From: Sphingobium sp. YR768 | Lineage (GTDB): Bacteria; Pseudomonadota; Alphaproteobacteria; Sphingomonadales; Sphingomonadaceae | Assembly: GCF_900111125.1 (NCBI RefSeq) | Contig: NZ_FOGE01000021.1 | Location: 1-64,000, forward strand | Direction: 5' to 3' | DNA: 64,000 nucleotides | Part shown: piece by piece, positions 1 through 7,684 of the stretch | Numbering within the stretch: the stretch's first letter is position 1 | How the letters are laid out: each line of letters begins with the position of its first letter | Notes under the pieces: model-generated | Told to the model about the DNA's origin: nothing | Database searches by the model: none | What the model saw: only the letters and a program-made list of their open reading frames with translations | Translations under genes and position numbers: made by a program

Positions 1-779
1 ATCGCCCAGATGAAGGCATAGGCCTTGGTGCCCGATCCCATATGCACCGACCAGGGCGGCGAGATCACCGCTTCCTCATTGGCCATGACGATATGCCGCA
101 TCGCCTCGCCCTCGCCCATATAGTGGAAGACGCGGTCGGCCGGGCCATCCAGCTCGAAATAGAAATAAATCTCGCTGCGCCGCTCATGGATATGCGGGGG
201 CATGGTGTTCCAGACCGAACCGGGCTTCAGCACCGTCAGGCCCATCACCAGCTGCGCGCTGTCGCAGATGCCCGGGATCACCATCTGATAGATGGTCCGC
301 TCGTTCGATTCCTCCAGGCTGCCCCGCTCCAGCGCGGTCGCATCGGCGACCGAGATCAGCCGGGTCGCGAACCCCTTATGTGCCGGGCAGGAGGCCAGAT
401 AGAAGCGCGCACCAGCGCCAGCGAAGATCACCTCCTTCGCGCCCATCGTTACATAGAGGCAATCCTTGTTGCCCAGCGTGAAGACCTCGCCATCGACCGT
501 AACGGTGCCTTCCACGCCCGATACATTGACGACCGCCAGCTCGCGCCGCTCCAGAAAGGGATGGCCTGCGGCAGACGCGGGCTCGGTCTGCGCGGGCAGC
601 GCCACCGGCGCATCGACCACCACTACGCCGCCGATCACGAACCGCTCGGCATGGGTATAGTTCAGCACGCACTCCCCGTCGCGGAACAGGCCCCCGATCA
701 GATAGCGATCCCGCAACTCCTTGTTCGACACGCACTCCATCATGTCGGGATGCGTCGCATAATAGGTCTTCTCGAACAT
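1..779 (-). CDS. kduI: 5-dehydro-4-deoxy-D-glucuronate isomerase KduI (partial, C-terminus beyond left edge)
   Basis: The gene reads leftward from an ATG at 779 and runs off the window, leaving about 259 residues of a family usually near 280. KduI isomerises 5-dehydro-4-deoxyglucuronate to 2,5-diketo-3-deoxygluconate in pectin and hexuronate breakdown in the cytoplasm. The translation starts MFEKTYYATHPDMM and has the RDRYLIGGLF segment typical of the family. It also has the cupin zinc site PPHIHERRSE (two His and a Glu) and a later His in PPWSVHMGSG. It has its own promoter region of 57 bp before the LacI gene, which contains a palindromic operator. The family call is firm; only the missing end is unknown. 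Confidence 0.93.
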   Translation of the reverse strand, partial: MFEKTYYATHPDMMECVSNKELRDRYLIGGLFRDGECVLNYTHAERFVIGGVVVVDAPVALPAQTEPASAAGHPFLERRELAVVNVSGVEGTVTVDGEVFTLGNKDCLYVTMGAKEVIFAGAGARFYLASCPAHKGFATRLISVADATALERGSLEESNERTIYQMVIPGICDSAQLVMGLTVLKPGSVWNTMPPHIHERRSEIYFYFELDGPADRVFHYMGEGEAMRHIVMANEEAVISPPWSVHMGSGTKAYAFIWA

Positions 780-809
780 CAGCTATCCTCTCCCTCCTAT
801 GTCCACACG

Positions 810-821
810 GACACCGGTGTC
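810..821. promoter_or_regulatory. LacI-type operator upstream of kduI
   Basis: GACACCGGTGTC is a perfect 12-bp palindrome with the central CG common to LacI-family operators. It sits 31 bp upstream of the kduI start. A near copy, GACACCGGTTTC, lies at 1942-1953 beyond the other end of the LacI gene. The pairing suggests one regulator controls both flanks; binding itself is inferred. Confidence 0.7.
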
Positions 822-836
822 ATAAGCATCCGTCTA

Positions 837-1889
837 TCAGCTTGCGGAAGGTGGCGCAACCGATCCGCGACGGATCAGCGTCGAGCTGAACATGGAAGGT
901 TCGTTGACATCCTCGTCTTCCCCGATTGCCGTGCCGATCAATTTGAGCGCAGCGGCCCGTCCCATCGCCACGATCGGCCAGCGCACGGTCGTCAGCGGCG
1001 GCCAGACCCTGGTGGTGACCGGCGTGTCGTCAAAGCCAATGATCGACAATTCGTCCGGCACGGATATGCCGCGCAAGCGTGCAGCATAGAGAACCCCGGC
1101 CGCCATTTCGTCATTGCTTGCAAAGATCGCCGTCGGTCGCGGGGACAGGTCGAGCAGGCTTTCCGAGGCGGAAAGACCGGATTCGAACGTATATTCTCCC
1201 TGGGCGATCAGGCTGCGCGGCAAGCCGATCTCCGCTTCCGCCAACGCCAGTTCGAACCCTTCACGCCGCTCCTGCGCAGACCGAAAACCATGCGGCCCGG
1301 CAACCAGGCCGATCCGTCGATGCCCCTGACTGATCAGGTAGCGAACGGCATCTGCCACCGCCTCCCTGTCGTTCGAAACCACCATATGCTCCGGATCATC
1401 CAGCACGGCAGAGCCCATGCGAACATAGCGGCACCCCTGTTCGTCAAGCATTCGCGCCAGGGCATCATTTTCGGACAATGGCGGCAGGATGACAACGCCG
1501 AACAAGCGCTGTCGGGTCACAAATCCCTGAATATCCTCCATCACCTGCCGGGAGCCGCGATCGACCGGGCGAATCACCAACTCGAACTCGGTGCCGTGCA
1601 GCGCCTCCAAAATGCCCTTCTGCATGCTCAGGATCATCTGCACATTGGGATTGTCGTAGACGAGGCCGATCAGGAAGTTGCGGCCCAGCGCCAGCGCGCG
1701 CGCCTGCGGATTGGGAACATAGCCGGTTTCCCGGATGATCGCCTCGACCTTGTCGCGGGTTTCGCGGTTCAGAAGTGGCGATCTATTAATCACCCGACTG
1801 ACCGTCTTCTTGGACACCCCGGCCATACGGGCGATGTCGTTTATCGTCAGTTTGGGCGCCTGCCCCTCATCCTGCTTCTGCTTTGCCAT
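837..1889 (-). CDS. LacI family transcriptional regulator of hexuronate genes
   Basis: This is a 350-aa repressor-type regulator of usual LacI length. The N-terminal helix-turn-helix is clear at about residues 15-40 (TINDIARMAGVSKKTVSRVIN), followed by the hinge helix with NPQARALALGRN. The rest is a periplasmic-binding-protein-like effector domain (GLVAGP, IFASNDEMAAGVL, IIGFDDTPV). It lies between kduI and a divergent hydratase, transporter and altronate dehydratase operon, so a hexuronate intermediate is the likely inducer. Related palindromes lie on both sides of the gene (810-821 and 1942-1953), which suggests autoregulation and control of both arms. The exact effector cannot be read from the sequence. 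Confidence 0.92.
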   Translation of the reverse strand: MAKQKQDEGQAPKLTINDIARMAGVSKKTVSRVINRSPLLNRETRDKVEAIIRETGYVPNPQARALALGRNFLIGLVYDNPNVQMILSMQKGILEALHGTEFELVIRPVDRGSRQVMEDIQGFVTRQRLFGVVILPPLSENDALARMLDEQGCRYVRMGSAVLDDPEHMVVSNDREAVADAVRYLISQGHRRIGLVAGPHGFRSAQERREGFELALAEAEIGLPRSLIAQGEYTFESGLSASESLLDLSPRPTAIFASNDEMAAGVLYAARLRGISVPDELSIIGFDDTPVTTRVWPPLTTVRWPIVAMGRAAALKLIGTAIGEDEDVNEPSMFSSTLIRRGSVAPPSAS

Positions 1890-1941
1890 GGCGCCTTATA
1901 GCGTAGAATTGACCGGACGCCAGAATGACCCGCTTGCCAAT

Positions 1942-1953
1942 GACACCGGTTTC
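1942..1953. promoter_or_regulatory. LacI-type operator in the divergent promoter region
   Basis: GACACCGGTTTC differs at one base from the perfect palindrome at 810-821. It lies in the 105-bp divergent gap between the LacI gene and the hydratase gene at 1995, where it could control both. Binding is inferred from the repeat and its position. Confidence 0.6.
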
Positions 1954-1994
1954 CATTACTCAGCCGATCAATAGCGAAGGCAAAGGACAGGCGA

Positions 1995-2795
1995 GTGAAC
2001 GCTAGCAATGATGCAGAGAGGATTGCGGCCTTTTTCCTGGACGCACGACGGACCACGGTCGGCTTTACAGACTATCCCGGCCCGGTGCCGACCACGCTAG
2101 AGGAAGGTTACGCCATTCAGGCAGAAGCCCTTGCGCATAGCAATGATCCGGTAGCGGGCTGGAAGGTCGGGCGGATACTGCCTCCCTTATCGGATCAGTT
2201 CGGCTGCGATCGACTCGCGGGTCCTATCTTCGCCCCAACCGTCGTCGCAGCGGACGCGGATGCCGTCGGCCTGACTTTCTCCCAGGGCTTCGGCGCTGCC
2301 GAAGCCGAATTTCTGTTCCGCATCGGCACGCCACCCCCCGCCGGGAAAAAGGAATTTACGCTGGAGGAAGCCGCCTCTCATATCGACGCCGTCCATATCG
2401 GCATCGAGATCGCCAGTTCGCCATTTCAGGGGATAAACGGCATGGGGCCTGCCGTCACCATTTCCGATTTCGGTAACAATAATGGATTGCTCGTCGGTCC
2501 GGCAGTTCCAGATTGGCGTGATGGCACCTATGCGCTGCAATCCGTTTCGACCCGCATCGACGAGGTGGAGGTTGGGACAGGAACAGCATCGGCTTTCCCG
2601 GACGGCGCGATCGGATCGGTCCGCTTTCTTCTGGAAAATCTCGCCAAACGCGGAATCATCATACAAATGGGCTGGTGGATTTCCACCGGGGCGGTTACCG
2701 GTGTGCATCCGGTTCAGCCCGGACAAACGGTGGAAACGGATTTTGGCCCCCTGGGCATCCTTTCCTGCCGCATCGCAGCGCAAGAGCCGCGCTAA
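1995..2795 (+). CDS. 2-keto-4-pentenoate hydratase / fumarylacetoacetase-fold protein
   Basis: This 266-aa protein has the length and fold signature of the MhpD-type hydratases. The segment GAAEAEFLFRIG carries the Glu-x-Glu metal ligands, followed by HIGIEIASS and a C-terminal VQPGQTVETDFGPLG. The start is GTG, with AAAGGACAG a few bases upstream; no in-frame ATG exists nearby. It is the first gene of an operon with an MFS carrier and a UxaA-type dehydratase under the LacI regulator, so it probably acts on a 2-keto-3-deoxy sugar acid or a related enol acid. The substrate is not identifiable; a decarboxylase or hydrolase of the same fold is an alternative. Confidence 0.75.
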   Translation: MNASNDAERIAAFFLDARRTTVGFTDYPGPVPTTLEEGYAIQAEALAHSNDPVAGWKVGRILPPLSDQFGCDRLAGPIFAPTVVAADADAVGLTFSQGFGAAEAEFLFRIGTPPPAGKKEFTLEEAASHIDAVHIGIEIASSPFQGINGMGPAVTISDFGNNNGLLVGPAVPDWRDGTYALQSVSTRIDEVEVGTGTASAFPDGAIGSVRFLLENLAKRGIIIQMGWWISTGAVTGVHPVQPGQTVETDFGPLGILSCRIAAQEPR

Positions 2796-2825
2796 GACGG
2801 CCAGCGGAAAGAGGACAGGAGCAGG

Positions 2826-4112
2826 ATGAAAAAGGATATGGACATCGCAGCCCCGCCCCCCGGCCGCTATCGGTGGGTCGTGGTTGGCTTGCTGTTCGCG
2901 GCAACGGCGATCAACTATGTCGACCGCCAGATGATCGGCGTGCTCAAGCCCACCTTGTCGGCGGAGATGCACTGGTCCGAAACCGATTATGCCAATATCG
3001 TCTTCTGGTTCCAGGCCGCCTATGCGGTCGGTTATCTGGGCTTTGGCCGGATCGTCGACCTGATCGGAGCGCGCTTTGGCTATGCCATCGCCGTGGTCAT
3101 CTGGACGATCGCGCATATCGCCCATGGCGGCGTCCATGGCGTCACCCAGTTCGCCATGGCCCGCTTTGGCCTGGGCGTGGGCGAATCCGGCAATTTCCCT
3201 GCTGGCATCAAAGCGGTAACCGAATGGTTCCCGCAGAAGGAACGCGCCTTCGCCATCGGCCTGTTCAACGCCGGCGCCAATATCGGCGCTATCGTCACGC
3301 CGCTTCTCGTCCCCTGGCTGACCCTGGCTTATGGCTGGCGCGTCGCTTTCTATGCCACCGGCATCTTCGGCATAGTCTGGCTGATCGCCTGGCTCATCTT
3401 CTACCGCCGCCCCGAAGATCATCCCAAACTCACCGCCGGTGAACTGGCCTATATCCGTCAGGACCCGGCCGATCCGGTCAAGCCGATCGGCTGGGCGCGG
3501 ATCATCACCGTCAGGGAAACCTGGGCCTATGCGATCGGGAAATTCTGCATCGATCCGATCTGGTGGTTCTTCCTCTTCTGGTTGCCTGGCTATCTGGGCA
3601 CGCGATACGGCCTCGACCTTGTCAGCTTCGGCCCTCCCCTTGTCGCCATCTATATCCTGTCGGACGCTGGCAGCGTGGTCGGCGGATGGATGTCGGGGCG
3701 CATGATGAAGGCAGGCAAGAGCGTCAACGCCGCACGCAAGCTGACCATGCTGCTCTGCGCCTGCGCCGTACTGCCCATATTCTTTGCCCAGTCGATCGAC
3801 AATCTGTGGCTGGCCGTGCTGGTGATCGGTATCGCCACCGCCGCGCATCAGGCCTTCTCCGCCAATCTCTACACCTTGCCATCCGATCTTTTCCCTCGTG
3901 GCGCCGTCGGCTCGGTCGTCGGGATCGGCGGCACATTGGGTGCAGTCGGGGGCATGGTGATGGCGAAATATGCGGGCTATATCCTCGATAGCATCGGCAG
4001 CTACACGCCCCTGTTCGCCGTCGCGGGCAGTGCTTATTTCGTTGCCCTTGCCATGGTCCATATCCTGTCCCCGCGCCTTGAGCGTGTGACCGTCGCCGAA
4101 CCGGATAGATGA
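2826..4112 (+). CDS. MFS hexuronate-type transporter (ACS family)
   Basis: This 428-aa protein is a twelve-helix major facilitator of the anion:cation symporter family, to which ExuT and GudP belong. Typical marks are the first helix ending NYVDRQMIGVLKP, the GxGESGNFPAGIKAVTEWFP segment and the repeated half LYTLPSDLFPRGAVGSVVGIGG. The start has AGGAGC just upstream. Its stop overlaps the start of the next gene (ATGA), so the two are translationally coupled. Context with kduI and a uxaA-like gene suggests uptake of galacturonate, glucuronate or an unsaturated derivative across the inner membrane. Substrate is inferred from context. Confidence 0.86.
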   Translation: MKKDMDIAAPPPGRYRWVVVGLLFAATAINYVDRQMIGVLKPTLSAEMHWSETDYANIVFWFQAAYAVGYLGFGRIVDLIGARFGYAIAVVIWTIAHIAHGGVHGVTQFAMARFGLGVGESGNFPAGIKAVTEWFPQKERAFAIGLFNAGANIGAIVTPLLVPWLTLAYGWRVAFYATGIFGIVWLIAWLIFYRRPEDHPKLTAGELAYIRQDPADPVKPIGWARIITVRETWAYAIGKFCIDPIWWFFLFWLPGYLGTRYGLDLVSFGPPLVAIYILSDAGSVVGGWMSGRMMKAGKSVNAARKLTMLLCACAVLPIFFAQSIDNLWLAVLVIGIATAAHQAFSANLYTLPSDLFPRGAVGSVVGIGGTLGAVGGMVMAKYAGYILDSIGSYTPLFAVAGSAYFVALAMVHILSPRLERVTVAEPDR

Positions 4113-5608
4113 ACGCCATGTCCGAAACCCCTGCCATCCTGCTGGTCCATCCAGACGACAGCGTCGTCATCGCCATGGCGCCCATCCCCGCCGGCACGCA
4201 ATTGATGGTTGGCGAGGAAACGCTCCTCGTTACGCAGGATATCCCGCAGGGACACAAGATCGCACGATATGCCGTTAGGACGGGCGATCCGGTGCTGCGC
4301 TACGGCTTTCCTTTTGGTGTCGCCACGACGACGATCCAACCGGGTGACCATGTCCATAGTCACAATGTCCACACGGCGTTGAGCACCGGCAATGCCTATC
4401 GGTACAGCATGCCGGACAAGGCATCAGAAGACCGGGGGCAGGAAAGGCATTTCCAGGGCTATGTGCGCCCAGACGGCTCTGTCGGCACCCGGAATGAAAT
4501 CTGGATCATCCCGACCGTCGGCTGTGTCGGCCGCACGGCTGAGCGACTTGCGGCACAGGCCAGCCGCACTTTGCCGCCGGGGATAGATGGCATTCACGCC
4601 TTCCCCCACCCCTTTGGCTGCTCCCAATTGAGCGACGACCTTGAGGGGACAACCGGCATATTGGCGGCGCTGGCGCAGCATCCCAATGCCGGCGGCGTGC
4701 TGTTGCTGGGGCTGGGCTGTGAATCGAACCAGATGGCTCTGATGCTGGAACATATCCCGCCCGAGCGACGCGCGCGCATCCGCATGCTGGGCGCGCAGGC
4801 ATCAGTGGACGAAATGGAGGAGGGGCTTGCTGCCATTACCGAACTCGCGGCAATCGCCGGACAGGACCGGCGCCAACCGGCGCCGCTTTCTGCGCTAAGA
4901 CTAGGAGTCAAATGCGGTGGCTCCGACGGGCTCTCGGGGTTGACGGCCAATCCGCTGATCGGGCGCATGGCTGACGCGATAGGCAAGGCCGGCGGCCGCG
5001 TGCTGCTCACCGAAATCCCCGAAATTTTCGGCGCCGAACAGATATTGATGGACCGTTGCGTCGATGAACAGACGTTCGACGCGCTGGTCGATCTGGTGTG
5101 CGGGTTCAAAGACTATTTCGTCGCCCATGGCGAGCCGGTGTCCGAAAATCCCAGCCCCGGCAACATTCGCGGCGGCATCACCACATTGGAGGAAAAGTCG
5201 CTCGGTGCCGTGCAGAAAGCTGGACATGTGCCCGTTACCGACGTCCTGCCTTATGCTGGTCGCGCAAGCCGGGCCGGGCTGACCGTGCTGGAGGGGCCGG
5301 GCAATGACGCGGTGTCGACCACCGCTCTGGCGGCGGCTGGCGCCACTGTCACGCTCTTTTCCACCGGGCGTGGCACGCCGCTCGGCAGCCCGATTCCGAC
5401 CGTCAAGATCGCCTCCAACAGCGCATTGGCGACGGCCAAGCCAGGCTGGATCGATTTCGACGCAGGAACTGTCCTGAACAAGGGCATGGACGCCGCAGCG
5501 GAAGACCTGCTGGATACCGTCATCGCGATCGCATCTGGCAAAGCCGCCCGCAACGAGATCAATGAAGAACGATCCATCGCCATCTGGAAACGCGGTGTGA
5601 CACTGTAA
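4109..5608 (+). CDS. uxaA: UxaA family altronate / galactarate-type dehydratase
   Basis: This is a 499-aa full-length two-domain dehydratase. The N-terminal SAF domain (about residues 10-90) contains IPAGTQLMVG and GDHVHSHNVHTAL. The C-terminal catalytic domain has RNEIWIIPTVGCVGRTAERLA, HPFGCSQL, GLGCESNQ and LGVKCGGSDGLSG. The conserved Cys-rich segments fit the iron-dependent family that converts altronate to 2-keto-3-deoxygluconate. It overlaps the transporter gene by 4 bp and ends the LacI-controlled operon. Galactarate dehydratase shares the architecture, so the exact sugar acid is less sure than the family. Confidence 0.88.
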   Translation: MNAMSETPAILLVHPDDSVVIAMAPIPAGTQLMVGEETLLVTQDIPQGHKIARYAVRTGDPVLRYGFPFGVATTTIQPGDHVHSHNVHTALSTGNAYRYSMPDKASEDRGQERHFQGYVRPDGSVGTRNEIWIIPTVGCVGRTAERLAAQASRTLPPGIDGIHAFPHPFGCSQLSDDLEGTTGILAALAQHPNAGGVLLLGLGCESNQMALMLEHIPPERRARIRMLGAQASVDEMEEGLAAITELAAIAGQDRRQPAPLSALRLGVKCGGSDGLSGLTANPLIGRMADAIGKAGGRVLLTEIPEIFGAEQILMDRCVDEQTFDALVDLVCGFKDYFVAHGEPVSENPSPGNIRGGITTLEEKSLGAVQKAGHVPVTDVLPYAGRASRAGLTVLEGPGNDAVSTTALAAAGATVTLFSTGRGTPLGSPIPTVKIASNSALATAKPGWIDFDAGTVLNKGMDAAAEDLLDTVIAIASGKAARNEINEERSIAIWKRGVTL

Positions 5609-5621
5609 ATCGCACCGCTCT

Positions 5622-6989
5622 TCAGTCCCTCGCAGTCCCTTCAGCCGGGACCGTGATCGTTACACGCAGCCCCGGCTCCGCATCGCTCAGGACGAGATCG
5701 CCGCCGTGCAGACGTGCAACCGCGGCCGCCAGCGACAGCCCCAGCCCCGCGCCGGTAATATGCCGTGACGCATCCAGCCGGGCGAAACGCCGAAGTGCCT
5801 CGACCCGGCGCTCCTCGGCAATACCGGGGCCATTGTCGGACACCTCGATGACGATCTGCCCATCCTGTCGATAGGCAGAGAGATGGATGCGATCCCCACC
5901 ATATTTCAGCGCATTGTCGATCAGATTGGACAGAACCTGCCCGAATATCTCGCGATGAGATCGAATGCTCAGGGCCGGTTCCGCCTCGACCGATATGATG
6001 ATGTTCCTGTCGTCAGCGACAGCGCCATACATGTCCTGAAAATCATAAAGCAGCGCGGCGACATCGACCGGTGCAAAGCTGTCGCGCCCGATCCCGGCCT
6101 CAGCCCGGCTGATCAGCAGCGCCGCATCCAGCATGCGAAGCAAGATATCCCCTTCATCCAGCGCGCGCTCCAGCGCTCCGATCGCACCATCATCCTTGCT
6201 TTGCGCCAACGCTCGTTCCAGCACCGCCCGCAATCGGGTCAGCGGTGATCGCAAATCATGGGCCAGCCCATCCGTCACCAACCGCAATTCACCCACAAGT
6301 CCGGTAATCCGGTCCAGCATGGCATTGATTTCGCTACCCAATGCATCGAACATATCGCCGCTGTCGGTCAGCGCGATGCGGCGCTCCATCGCCCCCGTAC
6401 CCACTGCGGCCGCTGTATCTATGACCGCACGCAACCGCCGCTGGATGATCGCGGCTGACACCCATGCTGCCCCCGCAGCCAGCGGCAAGGCCAGCAATAT
6501 AGCCCCCAATAATGCCGCCTCCAGATAATGGTCGAAGCGGATGTCCCGTTCGATCACATGGCCTGTCAGCAGTCTGGTACCGTCAGGGAACCGCGTGCCC
6601 ACAATGCCGATCGCCTGCGCCTTGCCTGCGCGGCCATCAGGATGGAATGTCACCGGTCGCCAAGCCCCTGCGGTCCCGACATCGGCAGGCCAACGGTCCA
6701 GATTGCCGGCAATGCGATGGCCGTCGGGCGCCAGCAGCAAGATCACCGCACTGCCACTCGGATCGGCAGCAATCCGGTTTCGTACGGTCGCCCCGGCCGC
6801 CGCCAGTCCAGCCGCTGCATAGGTCGCTGCGATATCATCGCGCAAACCGATCGCTATCTCCCGACTGGCATGATCGACCGCTCGCCCCGTGAATTGATGC
6901 ACCGCCCACAGGGCCAGCAGAACGCACGCGATCTGCATTAGAAAAACGAGCGCTGCAAAGCGCCAGATCACAGAATGGCGCCAACGCAT
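5622..6989 (-). CDS. Sensor histidine kinase of the envelope operon
   Basis: This 455-aa inner-membrane kinase has helices at about residues 8-30 and 155-180 that enclose a periplasmic sensor region of roughly 120 residues. A HAMP segment follows, then the phosphoacceptor box with His244 (GLAHDLRSPLTRLR), the N box LIDNALKYGGD, and G boxes DNGPGIAEE and GAGLGLSLA. It is the last gene of a leftward operon, 8 bp after its cognate response regulator. Co-transcription with mprF and a polysaccharide-type fusion gene suggests it senses envelope stress such as cationic peptides or acid. The signal itself is not readable. Confidence 0.93.
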   Translation of the reverse strand: MRWRHSVIWRFAALVFLMQIACVLLALWAVHQFTGRAVDHASREIAIGLRDDIAATYAAAGLAAAGATVRNRIAADPSGSAVILLLAPDGHRIAGNLDRWPADVGTAGAWRPVTFHPDGRAGKAQAIGIVGTRFPDGTRLLTGHVIERDIRFDHYLEAALLGAILLALPLAAGAAWVSAAIIQRRLRAVIDTAAAVGTGAMERRIALTDSGDMFDALGSEINAMLDRITGLVGELRLVTDGLAHDLRSPLTRLRAVLERALAQSKDDGAIGALERALDEGDILLRMLDAALLISRAEAGIGRDSFAPVDVAALLYDFQDMYGAVADDRNIIISVEAEPALSIRSHREIFGQVLSNLIDNALKYGGDRIHLSAYRQDGQIVIEVSDNGPGIAEERRVEALRRFARLDASRHITGAGLGLSLAAAVARLHGGDLVLSDAEPGLRVTITVPAEGTARD

Positions 6990-6997
6990 CGGCAGCG

Positions 6998-7684
6998 TCA
7001 GCCCTTCTCGCTCAACCGATATCCCGCCCCGCGCACGGTGTGGATCAGCGGCATGTCGCCTTCCTCATCGATCTTGCGCCGCAGACGGCTGATATGAACG
7101 TCGATGACATTAGTGCCGGGATCAAAATGATAATCCCACACGCCTTCCAGCAGCATGGTGCGGGTAACGACTTCATCCCGATGACGCAGCAGATAGTCTA
7201 GCAGCCGGAATTCCCGCGGCTGGAGATCGATGGCGCGCGCCCCGCGCCTGACCTTGCGTGACAGCAGGTCCATTTCCAGATCGCCGCACGCCAGCCGCGT
7301 TTCGACCGCCTGCGCACTGGCACGGCGTCGCAAGACGATCCGCAACCGTGCGAGCAATTCGGCAAAGGCAAAGGGCTTGGCGAGATAATCGTCCGATCCT
7401 CCCGTCAGCCCCTTCACCCGCTCGTCTGCCGTGGCCAATGCGGATAGAATGATCACAGGCGTCTCGATCCCGGCAGCCCGCAGAGCAGCCAACACCGCCA
7501 ACCCATCCATGCCCGGCAGCATCCGGTCCAATATAATGGCGTCGTGGCTCCCCTCTGTCGCCAGAAACAGCCCGTCACGGCCATTGTCGGCACGGTCGAC
7601 AATGAAGCCTTCTTCCTCCAGTCCCTTGGCAATATAATCGGCGGTCGTGGCGTCATCCTCGACCAGCAGCAATTTCTCACTCAT
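6998..7684 (-). CDS. OmpR/PhoB family response regulator
   Basis: This 228-aa protein has a receiver domain (residues 1-115) with the acidic pair E9 D10 D11, phosphoacceptor Asp53 in ILDRMLPG and the conserved Lys in LAKPFAFAELLAR. A C-terminal winged-helix DNA-binding domain follows (LQPREFRLLDYLLRHRDEV, ending TVRGAGYRL). Its start overlaps the mprF stop by 4 bp. The pairing with the kinase downstream is clear. It likely controls its own operon; the long leader ahead of 14398 is the natural place for its binding sites. Confidence 0.94.
   Translation of the reverse strand: MSEKLLLVEDDATTADYIAKGLEEEGFIVDRADNGRDGLFLATEGSHDAIILDRMLPGMDGLAVLAALRAAGIETPVIILSALATADERVKGLTGGSDDYLAKPFAFAELLARLRIVLRRRASAQAVETRLACGDLEMDLLSRKVRRGARAIDLQPREFRLLDYLLRHRDEVVTRTMLLEGVWDYHFDPGTNVIDVHISRLRRKIDEEGDMPLIHTVRGAGYRLSEKG

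Noticed and set aside
42..1901. A 619-codon plus-strand frame across kduI and the LacI gene
   Set aside because: It is antisense to two well-recognised proteins and its translation has no known motif.
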